Part shown: in pieces, positions 24,441 through 34,261 of the stretch
Layout: each line of letters begins with the position of its first letter
Numbering within the stretch: the stretch's first letter is position 1
Source: Spirosoma endophyticum
Lineage (GTDB): Bacteria; Bacteroidota; Bacteroidia; Cytophagales; Spirosomataceae
Assembly (NCBI RefSeq): GCF_900112365.1
Contig: NZ_FOLQ01000013.1
Coordinates: forward strand, 102,594-166,593
Direction of reading: 5' to 3'
DNA length: 64,000 bases
The notes under the pieces: generated by a model
Told to the model about the DNA's origin: nothing
What the model saw: only the letters and a program-made list of their open reading frames with translations
The model's database searches: none
Made by a program: the position numbers and the translations under genes

Positions 24441-25280
24441 ATGAACACGGCAGAAGAACTCAAGGAAATCGTTCGACAGAAGTACGGCGAAATTGCTCAG
24501 GCCGATAATGCACAAGGCGTTGACTGCGGTTGTGGACCAACGTCCTGCTGTAATCCCGACTCATCTACAGAGGCATCGTACACAATTTTGATGAACGATG
24601 AGTACGCAACGGTCAACGGATACGCAGCCGATGCCGATCTGGGTTTAGGCTGCGGTTTACCAACGCAGTTTGCAAAAATTGAACCCGGCGACGTAGTGGT
24701 TGATTTGGGTTCCGGTGCCGGAAACGACTGTTTTGTGGCCCGTGCCGAAACCGGCGAAATGGGTCGCGTCATTGGGCTCGATATGACGCCCGCCATGATT
24801 GACCGCGCTCGAAAAAATGCGAAATCACTAGGTTACACCAACGTTGACTTTGTTTACGGTGATATTGAGGACATGCCTTTACCGAACGATCTGGCCGACG
24901 TAGTGGTGAGCAATTGCGTGATGAATCTCGTACCTGATAAACCAAAAGCCTTTGCTGAAACGTACCGAATTCTGAAACCGGGCGGACATTTCAGCATTTC
25001 CGACATTGTATTGACGGGTGATCTTCCGGACGGTTTGCAACATGACGCCGAACTATATGCCGGTTGTGTATCGGGCGCTATTCAGCAGGACGATTATTTG
25101 CAAATTATTACCGATACTGGCTTTACGAATGTTCAGATTCAGAAGAAAAAAGTGATTAATCTGCCCAGCGAATTGCTCCTCAAGTACCTAAAGCCAGAAG
25201 AAAGTCAAACCTATCAACAGGCTGTAGAAGGCCATCCAGCCCGGGGAATTTTCAGTATTACCGTTTACGCCGAAAAATAA
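24441..25280 (+). CDS. arsM: Arsenite S-adenosylmethionine methyltransferase
   Basis: The 279-residue enzyme methylates As(III) to less retained or volatile species. It has an N-terminal Cys-rich segment (Cys29, 31, 36, 37: DCGCGPTSCC), the SAM motif VVDLGSGAGNDCF, and the conserved arsenic-binding cysteines GLGCG, SNCVMNLV and YAGCVSGA that distinguish ArsM from other methyltransferases. It lies 57 bp after arsR and 2 bp before arsC. Confidence 0.94.
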   Translation: MNTAEELKEIVRQKYGEIAQADNAQGVDCGCGPTSCCNPDSSTEASYTILMNDEYATVNGYAADADLGLGCGLPTQFAKIEPGDVVVDLGSGAGNDCFVARAETGEMGRVIGLDMTPAMIDRARKNAKSLGYTNVDFVYGDIEDMPLPNDLADVVVSNCVMNLVPDKPKAFAETYRILKPGGHFSISDIVLTGDLPDGLQHDAELYAGCVSGAIQQDDYLQIITDTGFTNVQIQKKKVINLPSELLLKYLKPEESQTYQQAVEGHPARGIFSITVYAEK

Positions 25281-25282
25281 GC

Positions 25283-25699
25283 ATGAAACGAATCCTTGTT
25301 CTTTGCACGGGCAACTCGACCCGTAGCCAGATGGCGCATGGCTATCTCCAGAAGTTTGCGGGCAGCCGCGCTGAAGTACTGAGCGCCGGTGTCGAAACGC
25401 ACGGCTTGAACCCCAAAGCGGTGCAGGTGATGGGGGAGGATGGTGTTGATATCAGCCACCATACGTCGAACCTGGTAGACGAATACGAGCTCCTTTCGTT
25501 CGATCATGTCATCACCGTATGTGATAGCGCGAGTGAGCGTTGTCCGCTCTGGATTGGCCGAACGCACCGGCTCCACCACAATTTTACCGATCCTTCCAAA
25601 GCGACCGGATCGCCCGAGGAAATTATGGCATCCTACCGAACTACTCGGGACGAAATCAGGCAATTCAGCCAGGATTTTGTTAGTAAGAACGTACTATAA
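25283..25699 (+). CDS. arsC: Arsenate reductase, low-molecular-weight phosphatase type
   Basis: The 138-residue protein has the CX5R P-loop at its N-terminus (Cys8-TGNSTR14-S) and ends with HHNFTDPSKATGSPEE, which supplies the general-acid Asp. This fold reduces arsenate to arsenite, using thioredoxin or a similar donor. The stop codon overlaps the start of acr3 (TAATGA), so translation is coupled to the exporter that removes the product. Confidence 0.93.
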   Translation: MKRILVLCTGNSTRSQMAHGYLQKFAGSRAEVLSAGVETHGLNPKAVQVMGEDGVDISHHTSNLVDEYELLSFDHVITVCDSASERCPLWIGRTHRLHHNFTDPSKATGSPEEIMASYRTTRDEIRQFSQDFVSKNVL

Positions 25700-26775
25700 T
25701 GACCACAAAAACGATTTTACCAATCAGTCAAAAAAAGCGTCTGTCGTTCCTGGATCGCTTCCTAACGCTCTGGATATTTCTGGCGATGGTACTCGGTGTT
25801 AGCATCGGCTATTTCGTTCCACGAACGGAATCGTTTATTAATCAATTCAACTCGGGTTCTACCAACGTACCGCTGGCGATTGGACTGATTTTGATGATGT
25901 ATCCACCTTTGGCGAAAGTGCGCTATGCTGAATTGCCAAAGGTATTCAGTAACACCAAAATCCTGGGATTATCGTTGGTCCAGAACTGGATTATCGGACC
26001 ATTATTGATGTTTGGATTAGCCGTTGTGTTTTTGCCTGACAAACCCGAATACATGACGGGTTTGATCCTGATTGGCATTGCCCGCTGCATCGCGATGGTT
26101 ATCGTGTGGAACGATCTCGCCAACGGTGACCGACTGTATGCGGCTGGTTTAGTGGCCTTTAACAGTATCTTCCAAGTGCTGTTTTACAGCGTCTATGCCT
26201 ACATTTTCATCACCCTACTCCCTCCCTTGTTTGGCTTGCGCGGATTTGTAGTCAATATTACCATTGGCGACGTAGCGCAGAGTGTATTCATCTATTTGGG
26301 CATTCCGTTTTTGGCAGGACTACTGTCGCGATTGATTTTGTCACGGCTGTTCAGTCGACACTGGTACGAAGAGACGTTTTTGCCCGCTATCAGCCCTGTT
26401 ACGTTGATCGCCCTTTTGTTTACTATCGTCGTGATGTTCAGTCTGAAAGGTAATCTGATCGTTTCCATTCCGTTCGATGTGCTACGTATCGCCCTGCCGC
26501 TCACGATCTATTTTGCTATCATGTTCTTCTCGGCATTTTACCTTTCTAAACGAGCCGGAGCCGATTATGGAAAGTCTACGTCGCTCGCGTTTACGGCGGC
26601 CGGGAATAATTTTGAACTGGGGATTGCGGTTGCCATTTCCGTTTTTGGCATTAATTCGGGTGCGGCTTTTGCGGCTGTTATCGGCCCACTTATTGAGGTT
26701 CCCGTATTGATCCTGATGGTGAATTTCTCACTGAAACAACGTAGTCGGTTTTTACCGTCAAAAGTAGTATCTTAG
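25699..26775 (+). CDS. Arsenite efflux permease of the ACR3 family
   Basis: This 358-residue membrane protein of about ten helices contains the family motif PPLAKVRY, the essential cysteine of helix four in IGIARCIAMVIVWNDLA (Cys130) and the helix-nine segment FTAAGNNFELGIAVAI with the conserved Glu. It exports As(III) by proton antiport. It is last in arsR-arsM-arsC-acr3; recO follows 36 bp later on the same strand. Confidence 0.94.
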   Translation: MTTKTILPISQKKRLSFLDRFLTLWIFLAMVLGVSIGYFVPRTESFINQFNSGSTNVPLAIGLILMMYPPLAKVRYAELPKVFSNTKILGLSLVQNWIIGPLLMFGLAVVFLPDKPEYMTGLILIGIARCIAMVIVWNDLANGDRLYAAGLVAFNSIFQVLFYSVYAYIFITLLPPLFGLRGFVVNITIGDVAQSVFIYLGIPFLAGLLSRLILSRLFSRHWYEETFLPAISPVTLIALLFTIVVMFSLKGNLIVSIPFDVLRIALPLTIYFAIMFFSAFYLSKRAGADYGKSTSLAFTAAGNNFELGIAVAISVFGINSGAAFAAVIGPLIEVPVLILMVNFSLKQRSRFLPSKVVS

Positions 26776-26811
26776 TACACTACTGCTTACTGCTTCGGCG
26801 GTTCAATACAA

Positions 26812-27504
26812 ATGCTGCAAAAAACACGGGGGATTGCCCTTAGCTACATCCGGTATCGAGAAACGTCCATTATTGCCCGTATTTATACCGAAGAGTTCGG
26901 ATTGCAAAGTTATATCGTCAACAGCGTTCGTACGGCTCGGAATAAGAACAACAAAATTGCCTTATTTCAGCCATTGACCTTGTTAGACATGGTCGTGTAC
27001 AACAAACCCGACCGCGAGCTTCACCGACTTTCGGAGATGAAGACCAGTTATCCGTTTCAGAGCCTGCCGTTTGAAGTGGCAAAATCGACCATTGCGATGT
27101 TCGTAACGGAAATGCTGAACAAAGTATTGAAAGAAGAAGCGGGCAGTCCGCCCCTTTTTAAATTCCTGATGGATTCTGTTTTGTTTCTGGAAGAAGCGAA
27201 AACAAACTACGAAAACTTCCATATTGCCTTCCTGCTTAAGCTGTCGTTTTACCTGGGCTTCGGACCGGAGTCGGCCCGCGAGTTCGAAAGTCAGCTTCGG
27301 GAGAATTCGTACCCGTTTCTACCCGACGACGAAATGGAAACGGCTCTTAATACGATGCTACGTTATCCACTCGGAACGCCCATAAAACTTGCTCGCTCTG
27401 CCCGTAATGAACTCGTAGACGCGTTGGTAACGTATTACCACATTCACCTCGATTCTCTTGGCGAAGTAAAGTCGTTACCGGTGTTGCGGGAGGTGTTAGG
27501 GTAA
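26812..27504 (+). CDS. recO: DNA repair protein RecO
   Basis: The 230-residue protein of the RecFOR pathway loads RecA onto SSB-coated DNA. The N-terminal OB fold reads KTRGIALSYIRYRETSIIARIYTEEFG, followed by LFQPLTLLDMVVY and a helical domain. The zinc-binding cysteines of many RecO proteins are absent, as is usual in Bacteroidota. It is convergent with lptB, 23 bp apart. Confidence 0.92.
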   Translation: MLQKTRGIALSYIRYRETSIIARIYTEEFGLQSYIVNSVRTARNKNNKIALFQPLTLLDMVVYNKPDRELHRLSEMKTSYPFQSLPFEVAKSTIAMFVTEMLNKVLKEEAGSPPLFKFLMDSVLFLEEAKTNYENFHIAFLLKLSFYLGFGPESAREFESQLRENSYPFLPDDEMETALNTMLRYPLGTPIKLARSARNELVDALVTYYHIHLDSLGEVKSLPVLREVLG

Positions 27505-27527
27505 GTTAACGCAGGTTTCCATCCGCG

Positions 27528-28259
27528 TTATACTTTCCGTTTCAACTCAAAATTCTGGCCCAGATACAGACGTCTGACCTGCTCGTCGTTGGCGAGTTCT
27601 TCGGCGGAACCCTGCTTCAGGATTTTGCCCTCGAACAGCAGATACGCCCTATCAGTAATGGAGAGCGTTTCGTTCACGTTGTGGTCCGTAATGAGAATGC
27701 CGATATTCTTGTGTTTTAGCTTGGCCACAATGCTTTGAATGTCTTCTACAGCAATCGGGTCAACGCCCGCGAAGGGTTCATCTAAGAGAATAAATTTAGG
27801 ATCTACGGCCAGCGCGCGGGCAATTTCAGTACGTCGGCGTTCACCACCGGATAATACCTTGCCTTTGCTCTTCCGAACGTGCGTCAGGCTAAACTCCTCC
27901 AGCAATTCTTCTACCTTCCCTTTACGTTCTTTTTTAGGCAAATCACTCATTTCCAGCACAGCCAATACGTTCTCCTCAACGGTTAGGTCCCGGAATACCG
28001 ACGCTTCCTGCGCCAAATAACCCAGCCCAAGCCGCGCCCGCTTATACATCGGCAGATCCGTTACATCTTTGTCGTCGATGAAAACTTTGCCGCTGTTGGG
28101 CTTCACTAAACCGACAGCCATATAGAACGAGGTAGTTTTGCCCGCACCATTTGGCCCCAGTAAACCCACAATTTCGCCCGTTTCCACTTGATACGATACG
28201 TTATTGTTGACCAACCGCGAGCCGTATTTTTTAATTAAATTTTCAGTTCTGAGAATCAT
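27528..28259 (-). CDS. lptB: Lipopolysaccharide export ATPase LptB
   Basis: This 243-residue ATPase powers LPS extraction from the inner membrane. It shows Walker A GPNGAGKTT, the Q-loop region LAQEASVFRDLTVEEN typical of LptB, signature LSGGERRR, Walker B FILLDEPFAGVDPIAVED and His in ITDHN. The Arg-rich signature and the YLGQNF end are diagnostic. lptF/G are not in the window. Confidence 0.95.
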   Translation of the reverse strand: MILRTENLIKKYGSRLVNNNVSYQVETGEIVGLLGPNGAGKTTSFYMAVGLVKPNSGKVFIDDKDVTDLPMYKRARLGLGYLAQEASVFRDLTVEENVLAVLEMSDLPKKERKGKVEELLEEFSLTHVRKSKGKVLSGGERRRTEIARALAVDPKFILLDEPFAGVDPIAVEDIQSIVAKLKHKNIGILITDHNVNETLSITDRAYLLFEGKILKQGSAEELANDEQVRRLYLGQNFELKRKV

Positions 28260-28535
28260 TTCGATACGTTATACGAATACGGCCAGCACTAAATCGCACT
28301 AAGCCGTCAACGACCGATGCAAAGGTCGCGGTAATACAACCCTCTGCCAACTATTTTTAGCTACAGCAAAGGCGAATACCCATTTATTAACAATTATTAG
28401 GACTCCTCCGTTTGGTCATGAACGCATTTGCGCTTTGAGCGTTGGTCAAAACCCGGTGCTATGCAGGCCGAAAGATGCTGGCTTGGGATCAGTAAAATAG
28501 GCAGGGAGATAACAACAAGATCAAGTTGCCGGGGT

Positions 28536-30281
28536 CTATTCGCTGAACTTTATATCCCGCAGCATGAGCTGTAACGATACGTTCCCATTGAAGAAATTCT
28601 GCTCTACCTGATAACAAATCGAAAAGGGTTTACCCAGCCGAAGCTGATCGGCCAGGTGGGCGAAACCGAAACCAATCGCGGTTAATGTCTGCCCCGTTCT
28701 GCTCTGCCGAACATTGATTTTCAGGTGTTTTTCCTTCATGATAATCGGCTCGCTAACCAGATACACATCGTCGGTCATAAAGGTCGGCTGCATGTTATGC
28801 GGACCAAATGGTCCCATTTGCTTCACAATCCTGACGAGTTTGTCAGTGATCTCGCTAAAGTCAAGCGGAAGATCAATATCAACCAATGGCGTGAGGTGCT
28901 CCTCCTTGATGGTACGTGATACAACTTCTTCAAATTTCTGCCGAAAGGCGTCGATATTATCGATCGACATGGTCATGCCGGCGGCAAACGTGTGTCCGCC
29001 AAACTGTTCGAGCAAATCGGCACATTCTTCAATGGCTTCGTAGACGTCGAAACCCGGCACCGATCGTGCTGATCCGGCGGCCTTGTTATTCGATTGGGTC
29101 AGGATGATGGTTGGCCGGTGGAAATGCTCGATGCAGCGCGACGCGACAATGCCAATAACGCCCTTGTGCCACGTAGCATCGTAAAGCACCGTACTTTTGG
29201 CATGGGTCAGCGCGTCACTATCCCGAATCATGGACAACGCCTGTTCCGTGATGCTGCTGTCAAATTCGCGTCGGCTATTATTGTGCTTGTTAATGGCCAT
29301 GGCAAACTCGTCGGCTTCCTCCTCCGATTCGGCCAGCAACAGTTGTACGGCGGCTTTCGCGTGCTGAATCCGACCAGCGGCATTGATACGTGGTCCAAGG
29401 CCAAACACTACGTTCGTAATATCCAGTTCGCGCGAGAAACCAGCTACTTTAATCAACGCTTTCAGGCCCGTACGCGGATTGGAATTCAGGTGTTTTAGCC
29501 CATAATAGGCCATCACCCGGTTCTCGCCCGTTAACGGCACAATGTCTGACGCGATACTAACGGCAACCAGATCGAGACTGGGATACAACAATTCCAGCTC
29601 AATGTCTTTAAGCATACAGAATGCCTGAAGCAGTTTAAAGCCCACCCCACAACCGCTCAATTCCTTGTACGGGTACTGACAATCGTCGCGCTTGGGATCA
29701 AGCACAGCGGCTGCATCGGGCAATTCGGGGCCGGGGCGGTGGTGGTCACAGATGATAAAATCGACGCCCAACGCTTTTGCTTCAGCCACGCGCTCAATCG
29801 ACTTGATGCCGCAGTCCAGGGCAATGATCAGCGTGAAACCATTTTCGGCCGCCCAGTGAATTCCTTGCTGCGAGATACCGTACCCCTCCTTGTAACGGTC
29901 CGGAATATAATAATCGATGGCCGTATGGTAATTTTTTAGAAAACCATAAACTAAGGCTACCGATGTGGTGCCATCTACGTCGTAGTCGCCATAAATCAGA
30001 ATTTTTTCCTCCCGTTCGGGGAGCATAGCCATTTGCAGGCGCATAATGGCCCGATCCATATCCTTCATGTCGAAGGGATTGTGCAAATGATTTATCTCGG
30101 GACGGAAGAAAGTCCGGGCTTCTTCGTAGGTATGAACACTACGCTGTACCAACAAAGCCGCTAAAAAAGGACTTATGTTTAGTGAGCTTGTTAGTGACGC
30201 GATAGCTGCCTGCTGTTCTGCCGAATCAGGAAAGGGTTTGGTAATCCATCGTTTGGCAGGAGGTGGGGATTGGGCTATCAT
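28536..30281 (-). CDS. recJ: Single-stranded-DNA-specific exonuclease RecJ
   Basis: The 581-residue 5'-3' exonuclease belongs to the DHH superfamily: YGDYDVDGTTS (motif I), ALDCGIKS, CDHHRPGPELPDA (motif III) and GCGVGFKLLQ, then the DHHA1 RNA-like-fold domain with GGHTFAAGM and a C-terminal OB domain. ATG 30281 was chosen; the frame runs on to a TTG 27 bp upstream. A 276-bp gap with no gene separates it from lptB. Confidence 0.94.
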   Translation of the reverse strand: MIAQSPPPAKRWITKPFPDSAEQQAAIASLTSSLNISPFLAALLVQRSVHTYEEARTFFRPEINHLHNPFDMKDMDRAIMRLQMAMLPEREEKILIYGDYDVDGTTSVALVYGFLKNYHTAIDYYIPDRYKEGYGISQQGIHWAAENGFTLIIALDCGIKSIERVAEAKALGVDFIICDHHRPGPELPDAAAVLDPKRDDCQYPYKELSGCGVGFKLLQAFCMLKDIELELLYPSLDLVAVSIASDIVPLTGENRVMAYYGLKHLNSNPRTGLKALIKVAGFSRELDITNVVFGLGPRINAAGRIQHAKAAVQLLLAESEEEADEFAMAINKHNNSRREFDSSITEQALSMIRDSDALTHAKSTVLYDATWHKGVIGIVASRCIEHFHRPTIILTQSNNKAAGSARSVPGFDVYEAIEECADLLEQFGGHTFAAGMTMSIDNIDAFRQKFEEVVSRTIKEEHLTPLVDIDLPLDFSEITDKLVRIVKQMGPFGPHNMQPTFMTDDVYLVSEPIIMKEKHLKINVRQSRTGQTLTAIGFGFAHLADQLRLGKPFSICYQVEQNFFNGNVSLQLMLRDIKFSE

Positions 30282-30321
30282 AATTGCAAGATAAATCCGT
30301 TTTAACAAAAACTTTCAATCT

Positions 30322-30750
30322 ATGCTCTTTTTGCTTTCGACACTTAGCCTTTTTCTGACGGATGATCCCTATTCTTCGTCACCACCGAAAACTAATTTAA
30401 AGGTTGATATTCATAATGTTGCACAAAAAAAGGGAGCCGTTTACGTTGCTTTATTCCGTTCCGGCAAAGATTTTCCCACGGGCAAGCCAACTGAAGGAAA
30501 AAAAATAGACGCTACCCATAGCCAGCTCCAGACTACATTTTCGGTTGAACCGGGGGAATATGCCATTGCCATTTTTCACGACGAAAACGGCAATGGCAAA
30601 ATGGACAAAAAATTATTCGGTATTCCCAAAGAGCCCTATGGATTCAGCAATAACTTCCGCCCCAAAATGTCGGCGCCGAAATTCAGTGATTGCCAGTTCA
30701 GCGTTGATCATGACGAAAAGAAGATAAGTATTACGTTGAACGGATTCTGA
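30322..30750 (+). CDS. Secreted DUF2141 protein
   Basis: The 142-residue protein has a hydrophobic N-terminus (signal peptide or anchor). The DUF2141 body begins NLKVDIHNVAQKKGAVYVALF and carries PGEYAIAIFHDENGNGKMDKKLFGIPKEPYGFSNN, where DENGNGKMD resembles a calcium-binding loop. Members are common in Bacteroidota and their function is unknown. It diverges from recJ with a gap of only 40 bp. Confidence 0.85.
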   Translation: MLFLLSTLSLFLTDDPYSSSPPKTNLKVDIHNVAQKKGAVYVALFRSGKDFPTGKPTEGKKIDATHSQLQTTFSVEPGEYAIAIFHDENGNGKMDKKLFGIPKEPYGFSNNFRPKMSAPKFSDCQFSVDHDEKKISITLNGF

Positions 30751-30783
30751 CCCCGCAGGCGACTTTGCAGGATTATGTGATTT

Positions 30784-30846
30784 AAATGATTTTTAGGATT
30801 TTACCCTTAACCGATGGTAAAGTGACCAAAATCCTGAAAATCATTT
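30784..30846. repeat. Dyad between DUF2141 gene and guaB
   Basis: AAATGATTTTTAGGATTTT (30784-30802) pairs with AAAATCCTGAAAATCATTT (30828-30846), 18 of 19 positions. The outer flanks (GGATTATGTGA and CATGTGAATCC) are partly complementary too. Its words (GATTT, AGGATT) differ from those of other dyads in the window. Confidence 0.65.
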
Positions 30847-30917
30847 GAGGCATGTGAATCCCGGTTCAGAAATTTTATGTAATTTTACCCGGCAAATAAC
30901 AAATCTGCTATTTGCTC

Positions 30918-32390
30918 ATGAGCTTAGATACCAGCAAGTTTCTTTACGAGGCTCTCACCTACGACGACGTACTGCTTTTGCCTTCCTATTCGGAAGTTCT
31001 CCCGCGCGATACGCAAACCACTACCCAACTTACACGTACCATCCAGCTGAACATTCCGCTTATATCGGCGGCTATGGACACAGTGACCGAATCGGCGCTG
31101 GCTATTGCGATGGCGCAGGAGGGCGGTATCGGTATCATTCACAAAAATATGAGCGTTGAAGCCCAGGCCGATCAGGTCCGCAAGGTGAAGCGCTCAGAAA
31201 GCGGCATGATTATCGACCCCATCACGCTGCTCGAAACCGCCACACTGACTGATGCGCTCAAGATTATGCGCGAGTTCAAAATCGGAGGAATTCCCGTTGT
31301 GGACGAGGATGGTAAGTTGGTCGGCATTCTGACCAACCGTGATCTACGTTTCCAAACGGACTTATCACGGCCGGTTACCGACATCATGACCCGCGAAAAA
31401 CTGATTACCGCGCGGGAAGGTCTAACACTGGAAGAGGCTGAGAGTATTCTGCAACAGTATCGTATTGAGAAGTTGCCCATCGTTAATGATGCCTACCACT
31501 TGGTTGGGCTGATTACGTATAAAGACATTCTGAAGAAAAAGAGCCACCCAAACGCCTGCAAAGACGAATTGGGGCGGTTGCGCGTAGGGGCTGCCGTTGG
31601 CGTAACGCCCGACCTGACCCGACGCATTGAGGCCCTCGTGAAAGCGGGCGTTGACGTAATCAGCGTTGATACGGCGCATGGTCACTCGAAGGGTGTTCTG
31701 GATGCCGTTCGGAACATTAAACAGCAATTCCCTAAACTTCAGGTAATTGCCGGAAACGTAGCGACAGGTGAAGGCGCCAAGGCCCTTGCCGATGCAGGAG
31801 CAGATGCCGTAAAAGTAGGCGTCGGGCCAGGGAGTATCTGCACAACACGTATCATTGCCGGTATTGGCATGCCACAACTGACAGCCGTTTACGAATCGGC
31901 TAAAGCGTTGCTGGGAACTGGTGTTCCCGTCATTGCCGACGGAGGTATTCGTTTCTCGGGCGATATCACAAAAGCCCTGGCGGGCGGGGCTAGTACGGTC
32001 ATGATTGGTTCGCTACTGGCCGGAACCGAAGAAGCTCCTGGCGAAGTGGTGCTGTATGAAGGTCGTCGGTTTAAAACCTACCGGGGCATGGGATCAGTGG
32101 AAGCGATGGAAGATGGTTCCAAGGATCGCTATTTCCAGGATGCAGAAGATGATATCAAGAAACTTGTACCCGAAGGTATTGTCGGACGCGTACCATTCAA
32201 AGGCAAAGTCGCCGAGATTGTCTATCAAATGGTTGGTGGGCTGAAAGCCGGTATGGGTTACTGCGGAGCCGCCGACATTACCGCCTTGCAGAATGCCAAA
32301 TTTGTGAAGATCACCACAGCAGGTTCGCGCGAGAGTCACCCGCACGATATTTCGATTCAGAAAGAAGCGCCAAATTATTCGGTGCGGTAG
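30918..32390 (+). CDS. guaB: Inosine-5'-monophosphate dehydrogenase
   Basis: This 490-residue enzyme oxidises IMP to XMP, the committed step to GMP. It begins with the family N-terminus EALTYDDVLLLPSYSEVLP. Two CBS domains are inserted at about residues 95-215, and the catalytic loop is GPGSICTTRI with the nucleophilic Cys. The flap region is YRGMGSVEAM and the chain ends near GYCGA. ATG 30918 replaces an upstream TTG. Confidence 0.96.
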   Translation: MSLDTSKFLYEALTYDDVLLLPSYSEVLPRDTQTTTQLTRTIQLNIPLISAAMDTVTESALAIAMAQEGGIGIIHKNMSVEAQADQVRKVKRSESGMIIDPITLLETATLTDALKIMREFKIGGIPVVDEDGKLVGILTNRDLRFQTDLSRPVTDIMTREKLITAREGLTLEEAESILQQYRIEKLPIVNDAYHLVGLITYKDILKKKSHPNACKDELGRLRVGAAVGVTPDLTRRIEALVKAGVDVISVDTAHGHSKGVLDAVRNIKQQFPKLQVIAGNVATGEGAKALADAGADAVKVGVGPGSICTTRIIAGIGMPQLTAVYESAKALLGTGVPVIADGGIRFSGDITKALAGGASTVMIGSLLAGTEEAPGEVVLYEGRRFKTYRGMGSVEAMEDGSKDRYFQDAEDDIKKLVPEGIVGRVPFKGKVAEIVYQMVGGLKAGMGYCGAADITALQNAKFVKITTAGSRESHPHDISIQKEAPNYSVR

Positions 32391-32414
32391 ACAACTATAT
32401 ATCCAGTATGAAAC

Positions 32415-32445
32415 AGGCCCTGATGAAGTTTCATCAGGGCCTTTC
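32415..32445. terminator. Bidirectional terminator between guaB and the metallophosphoesterase gene
   Basis: AGGCCCTGATGAA, loop GT, TTCATCAGGGCCT form a perfect 13-bp stem 24 bp beyond guaB and 12 bp beyond the convergent gene. T-runs are short, so efficiency in each direction is uncertain. Confidence 0.75.
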
Positions 32446-32457
32446 AGTTAAAGCGAT

Positions 32458-33189
32458 TTAGAGATAATGCACCGTGCTGTTTGTGCCATGCGTTGTCAGG
32501 TTAATTTCGCGGATGCCGACGCAATGATTGTCAACCGTAAATTCGGGTGTATCCTGCTTCATCTGGTAAAAGGTCGAGGGAGTGACCAATACCAGCAGAT
32601 TACTACGCTGTATAACCTTTTCGACATGGTAATGTCCACAGACAACTGTAATATGGCAAGTCGACTCCTCTACCAGCTCCAGAAATTCATCGCTTTGCCG
32701 GAATGGATAATGTGAATCCATAAAGGCCACATCCGCAGGAATGGGCGGATGGTGCATAACGATCAATACGTTGGTGTCACGTAGCGCCTTCATATAATCA
32801 CGGAACCAGGTCCATTGCTCATCGGAGAACTCTCCTTTAGCCGAATCCAGAAACAGTACCGGGCGGCCCTCCAGCGGCAATGCGTAATACAACTCGCCCT
32901 GATTCAAGTCGTGCGTCAATTTGAACACCTCGGCGATGAGCGCCGAATCGTCGTGATTGCCCGAAACAATATAGTACGGCAACGGCAATTTATCCAACTG
33001 CACTTTCACCCACTCATACACGGCCCGGTCGCCACCGGTGCTGCAAAAATCTCCGCCAATGATCAAGCAGTTCGGCTTCAGTTCGGTCAGGAAAGCTAAT
33101 GCATTCAGGAAGTTCTGGCGAACATCAACGCCCTGTGGCTTCTCATTTTCGGCACCAATGTGAATGTCGGTTATAAACGCTATTCTCAT
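32458..33189 (-). CDS. Calcineurin-like metallophosphoesterase (CpdA/GpdQ type)
   Basis: The 243-residue protein has all five metallophosphoesterase motifs: DIHIG, GGDF, GNHD, HHPP and GHYH. Members act on cyclic nucleotides, glycerophosphodiesters or other small phosphodiesters; the sequence does not distinguish. It overlaps the mazG stop by 4 bp, so the two are co-translated, which may hint at a role in nucleotide clean-up. Confidence 0.87.
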   Translation of the reverse strand: MRIAFITDIHIGAENEKPQGVDVRQNFLNALAFLTELKPNCLIIGGDFCSTGGDRAVYEWVKVQLDKLPLPYYIVSGNHDDSALIAEVFKLTHDLNQGELYYALPLEGRPVLFLDSAKGEFSDEQWTWFRDYMKALRDTNVLIVMHHPPIPADVAFMDSHYPFRQSDEFLELVEESTCHITVVCGHYHVEKVIQRSNLLVLVTPSTFYQMKQDTPEFTVDNHCVGIREINLTTHGTNSTVHYL

Positions 33190-34037
33190 TTCGTTTTCGC
33201 TTCGTTCCAGTATACATCCATTTCGGCTAGTGTCATGTCGCTCAGGAGTTTACCATTAGCGCGGGCTTGCTCTTCGATATACTGAAAGCGTTTAATAAAC
33301 TTTTTATTGGTGCGTTCGAGCGCCGTTTCGGGATTTATATCAATAAAGCGGGCGTAGTTAACGAGCGAGAACAGCAAATCACCAAACTCGCCTTCGGCCT
33401 TATCCACATCAATCGCCCCGGCAACACCATCCAACCCGTTATCAATGTCAAATTCAGCTTTGAATTCCTGCATTTCCTCCTCCACTTTCGCCCACACCTG
33501 CTCTTTCTCATCCCAGTCGAAGCCCGCACCCCGCGCTTTTTCCTGAATCCGCATGGCCTTCACCAGGGCGGGCAAGGCACCCGGCACCCCACCCAACACC
33601 GACTTGTTGCCTTCTTTGAGTTTCAACTGTTCCCAATTGGCTTTAACCTGCTCTTCAGTTTCGGCGACAACGTTGCCATAAATGTGAGGATGGCGGCTGA
33701 TCAGCTTGTCGCACACGCTATTCAATACGTCGGCTATATCGAACCGGGCAGTCGCACTGGGACCCGACGTATCATTACTGGCTTCAGATGCGATTTTAGC
33801 ATAAAAAACCAGGTGTAACTGAATGTCACCCAGTTCTTTGCGAATTTCGGGGAGATTGTTCTCCAGAATGGCGTCGGAGAGTTCGTAGGTTTCTTCGATT
33901 GTGAGGTGACGCAGGCTTTCCAGGGTTTGTTTGCGATCCCAGGGGCACTGTTCACGCAACTCGTCCATAATGGTCAGCAGTCTGTCAAAAGCCGTCAGTT
34001 GTTCCTGACGACGGGGAGTCAATTGGTCGAACGTCAT
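33186..34037 (-). CDS. mazG: Nucleoside triphosphate pyrophosphohydrolase MazG
   Basis: This 283-residue house-cleaning enzyme hydrolyses NTPs to NMP and PPi. Two MazG modules are evident: the first has CPWDRKQTLESLRHLTIEETYELSDAI and ELGDIQLHLVFYA, the second EEMQEFKAEFD and GEFGDLLFSLVNYAR. The metal-binding E-x-x-E/D patterns are retained in both. It is upstream of the metallophosphoesterase with a 4-bp overlap. Confidence 0.94.
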   Translation of the reverse strand: MTFDQLTPRRQEQLTAFDRLLTIMDELREQCPWDRKQTLESLRHLTIEETYELSDAILENNLPEIRKELGDIQLHLVFYAKIASEASNDTSGPSATARFDIADVLNSVCDKLISRHPHIYGNVVAETEEQVKANWEQLKLKEGNKSVLGGVPGALPALVKAMRIQEKARGAGFDWDEKEQVWAKVEEEMQEFKAEFDIDNGLDGVAGAIDVDKAEGEFGDLLFSLVNYARFIDINPETALERTNKKFIKRFQYIEEQARANGKLLSDMTLAEMDVYWNEAKTK

Positions 34038-34261
34038 GACGTAAAGCTACGCACAAAACACGTACCCGAAATCGATTGAAACGTCTCAATCTGGCAGTTT
34101 GTCTCTCAGAAAAGCAGAAGTTGAGGAAGAAAATGCCTCACGGGATCAGAAAAGTGTAATGCCCACTGCGTTCTCTGCCGGTTCCGAAGTGCTGTAATGG
34201 ACAAACAGTCTATGAAATTGCTGACAGGAATCACTACGAGCCATTGGGCAACCAGTTTACA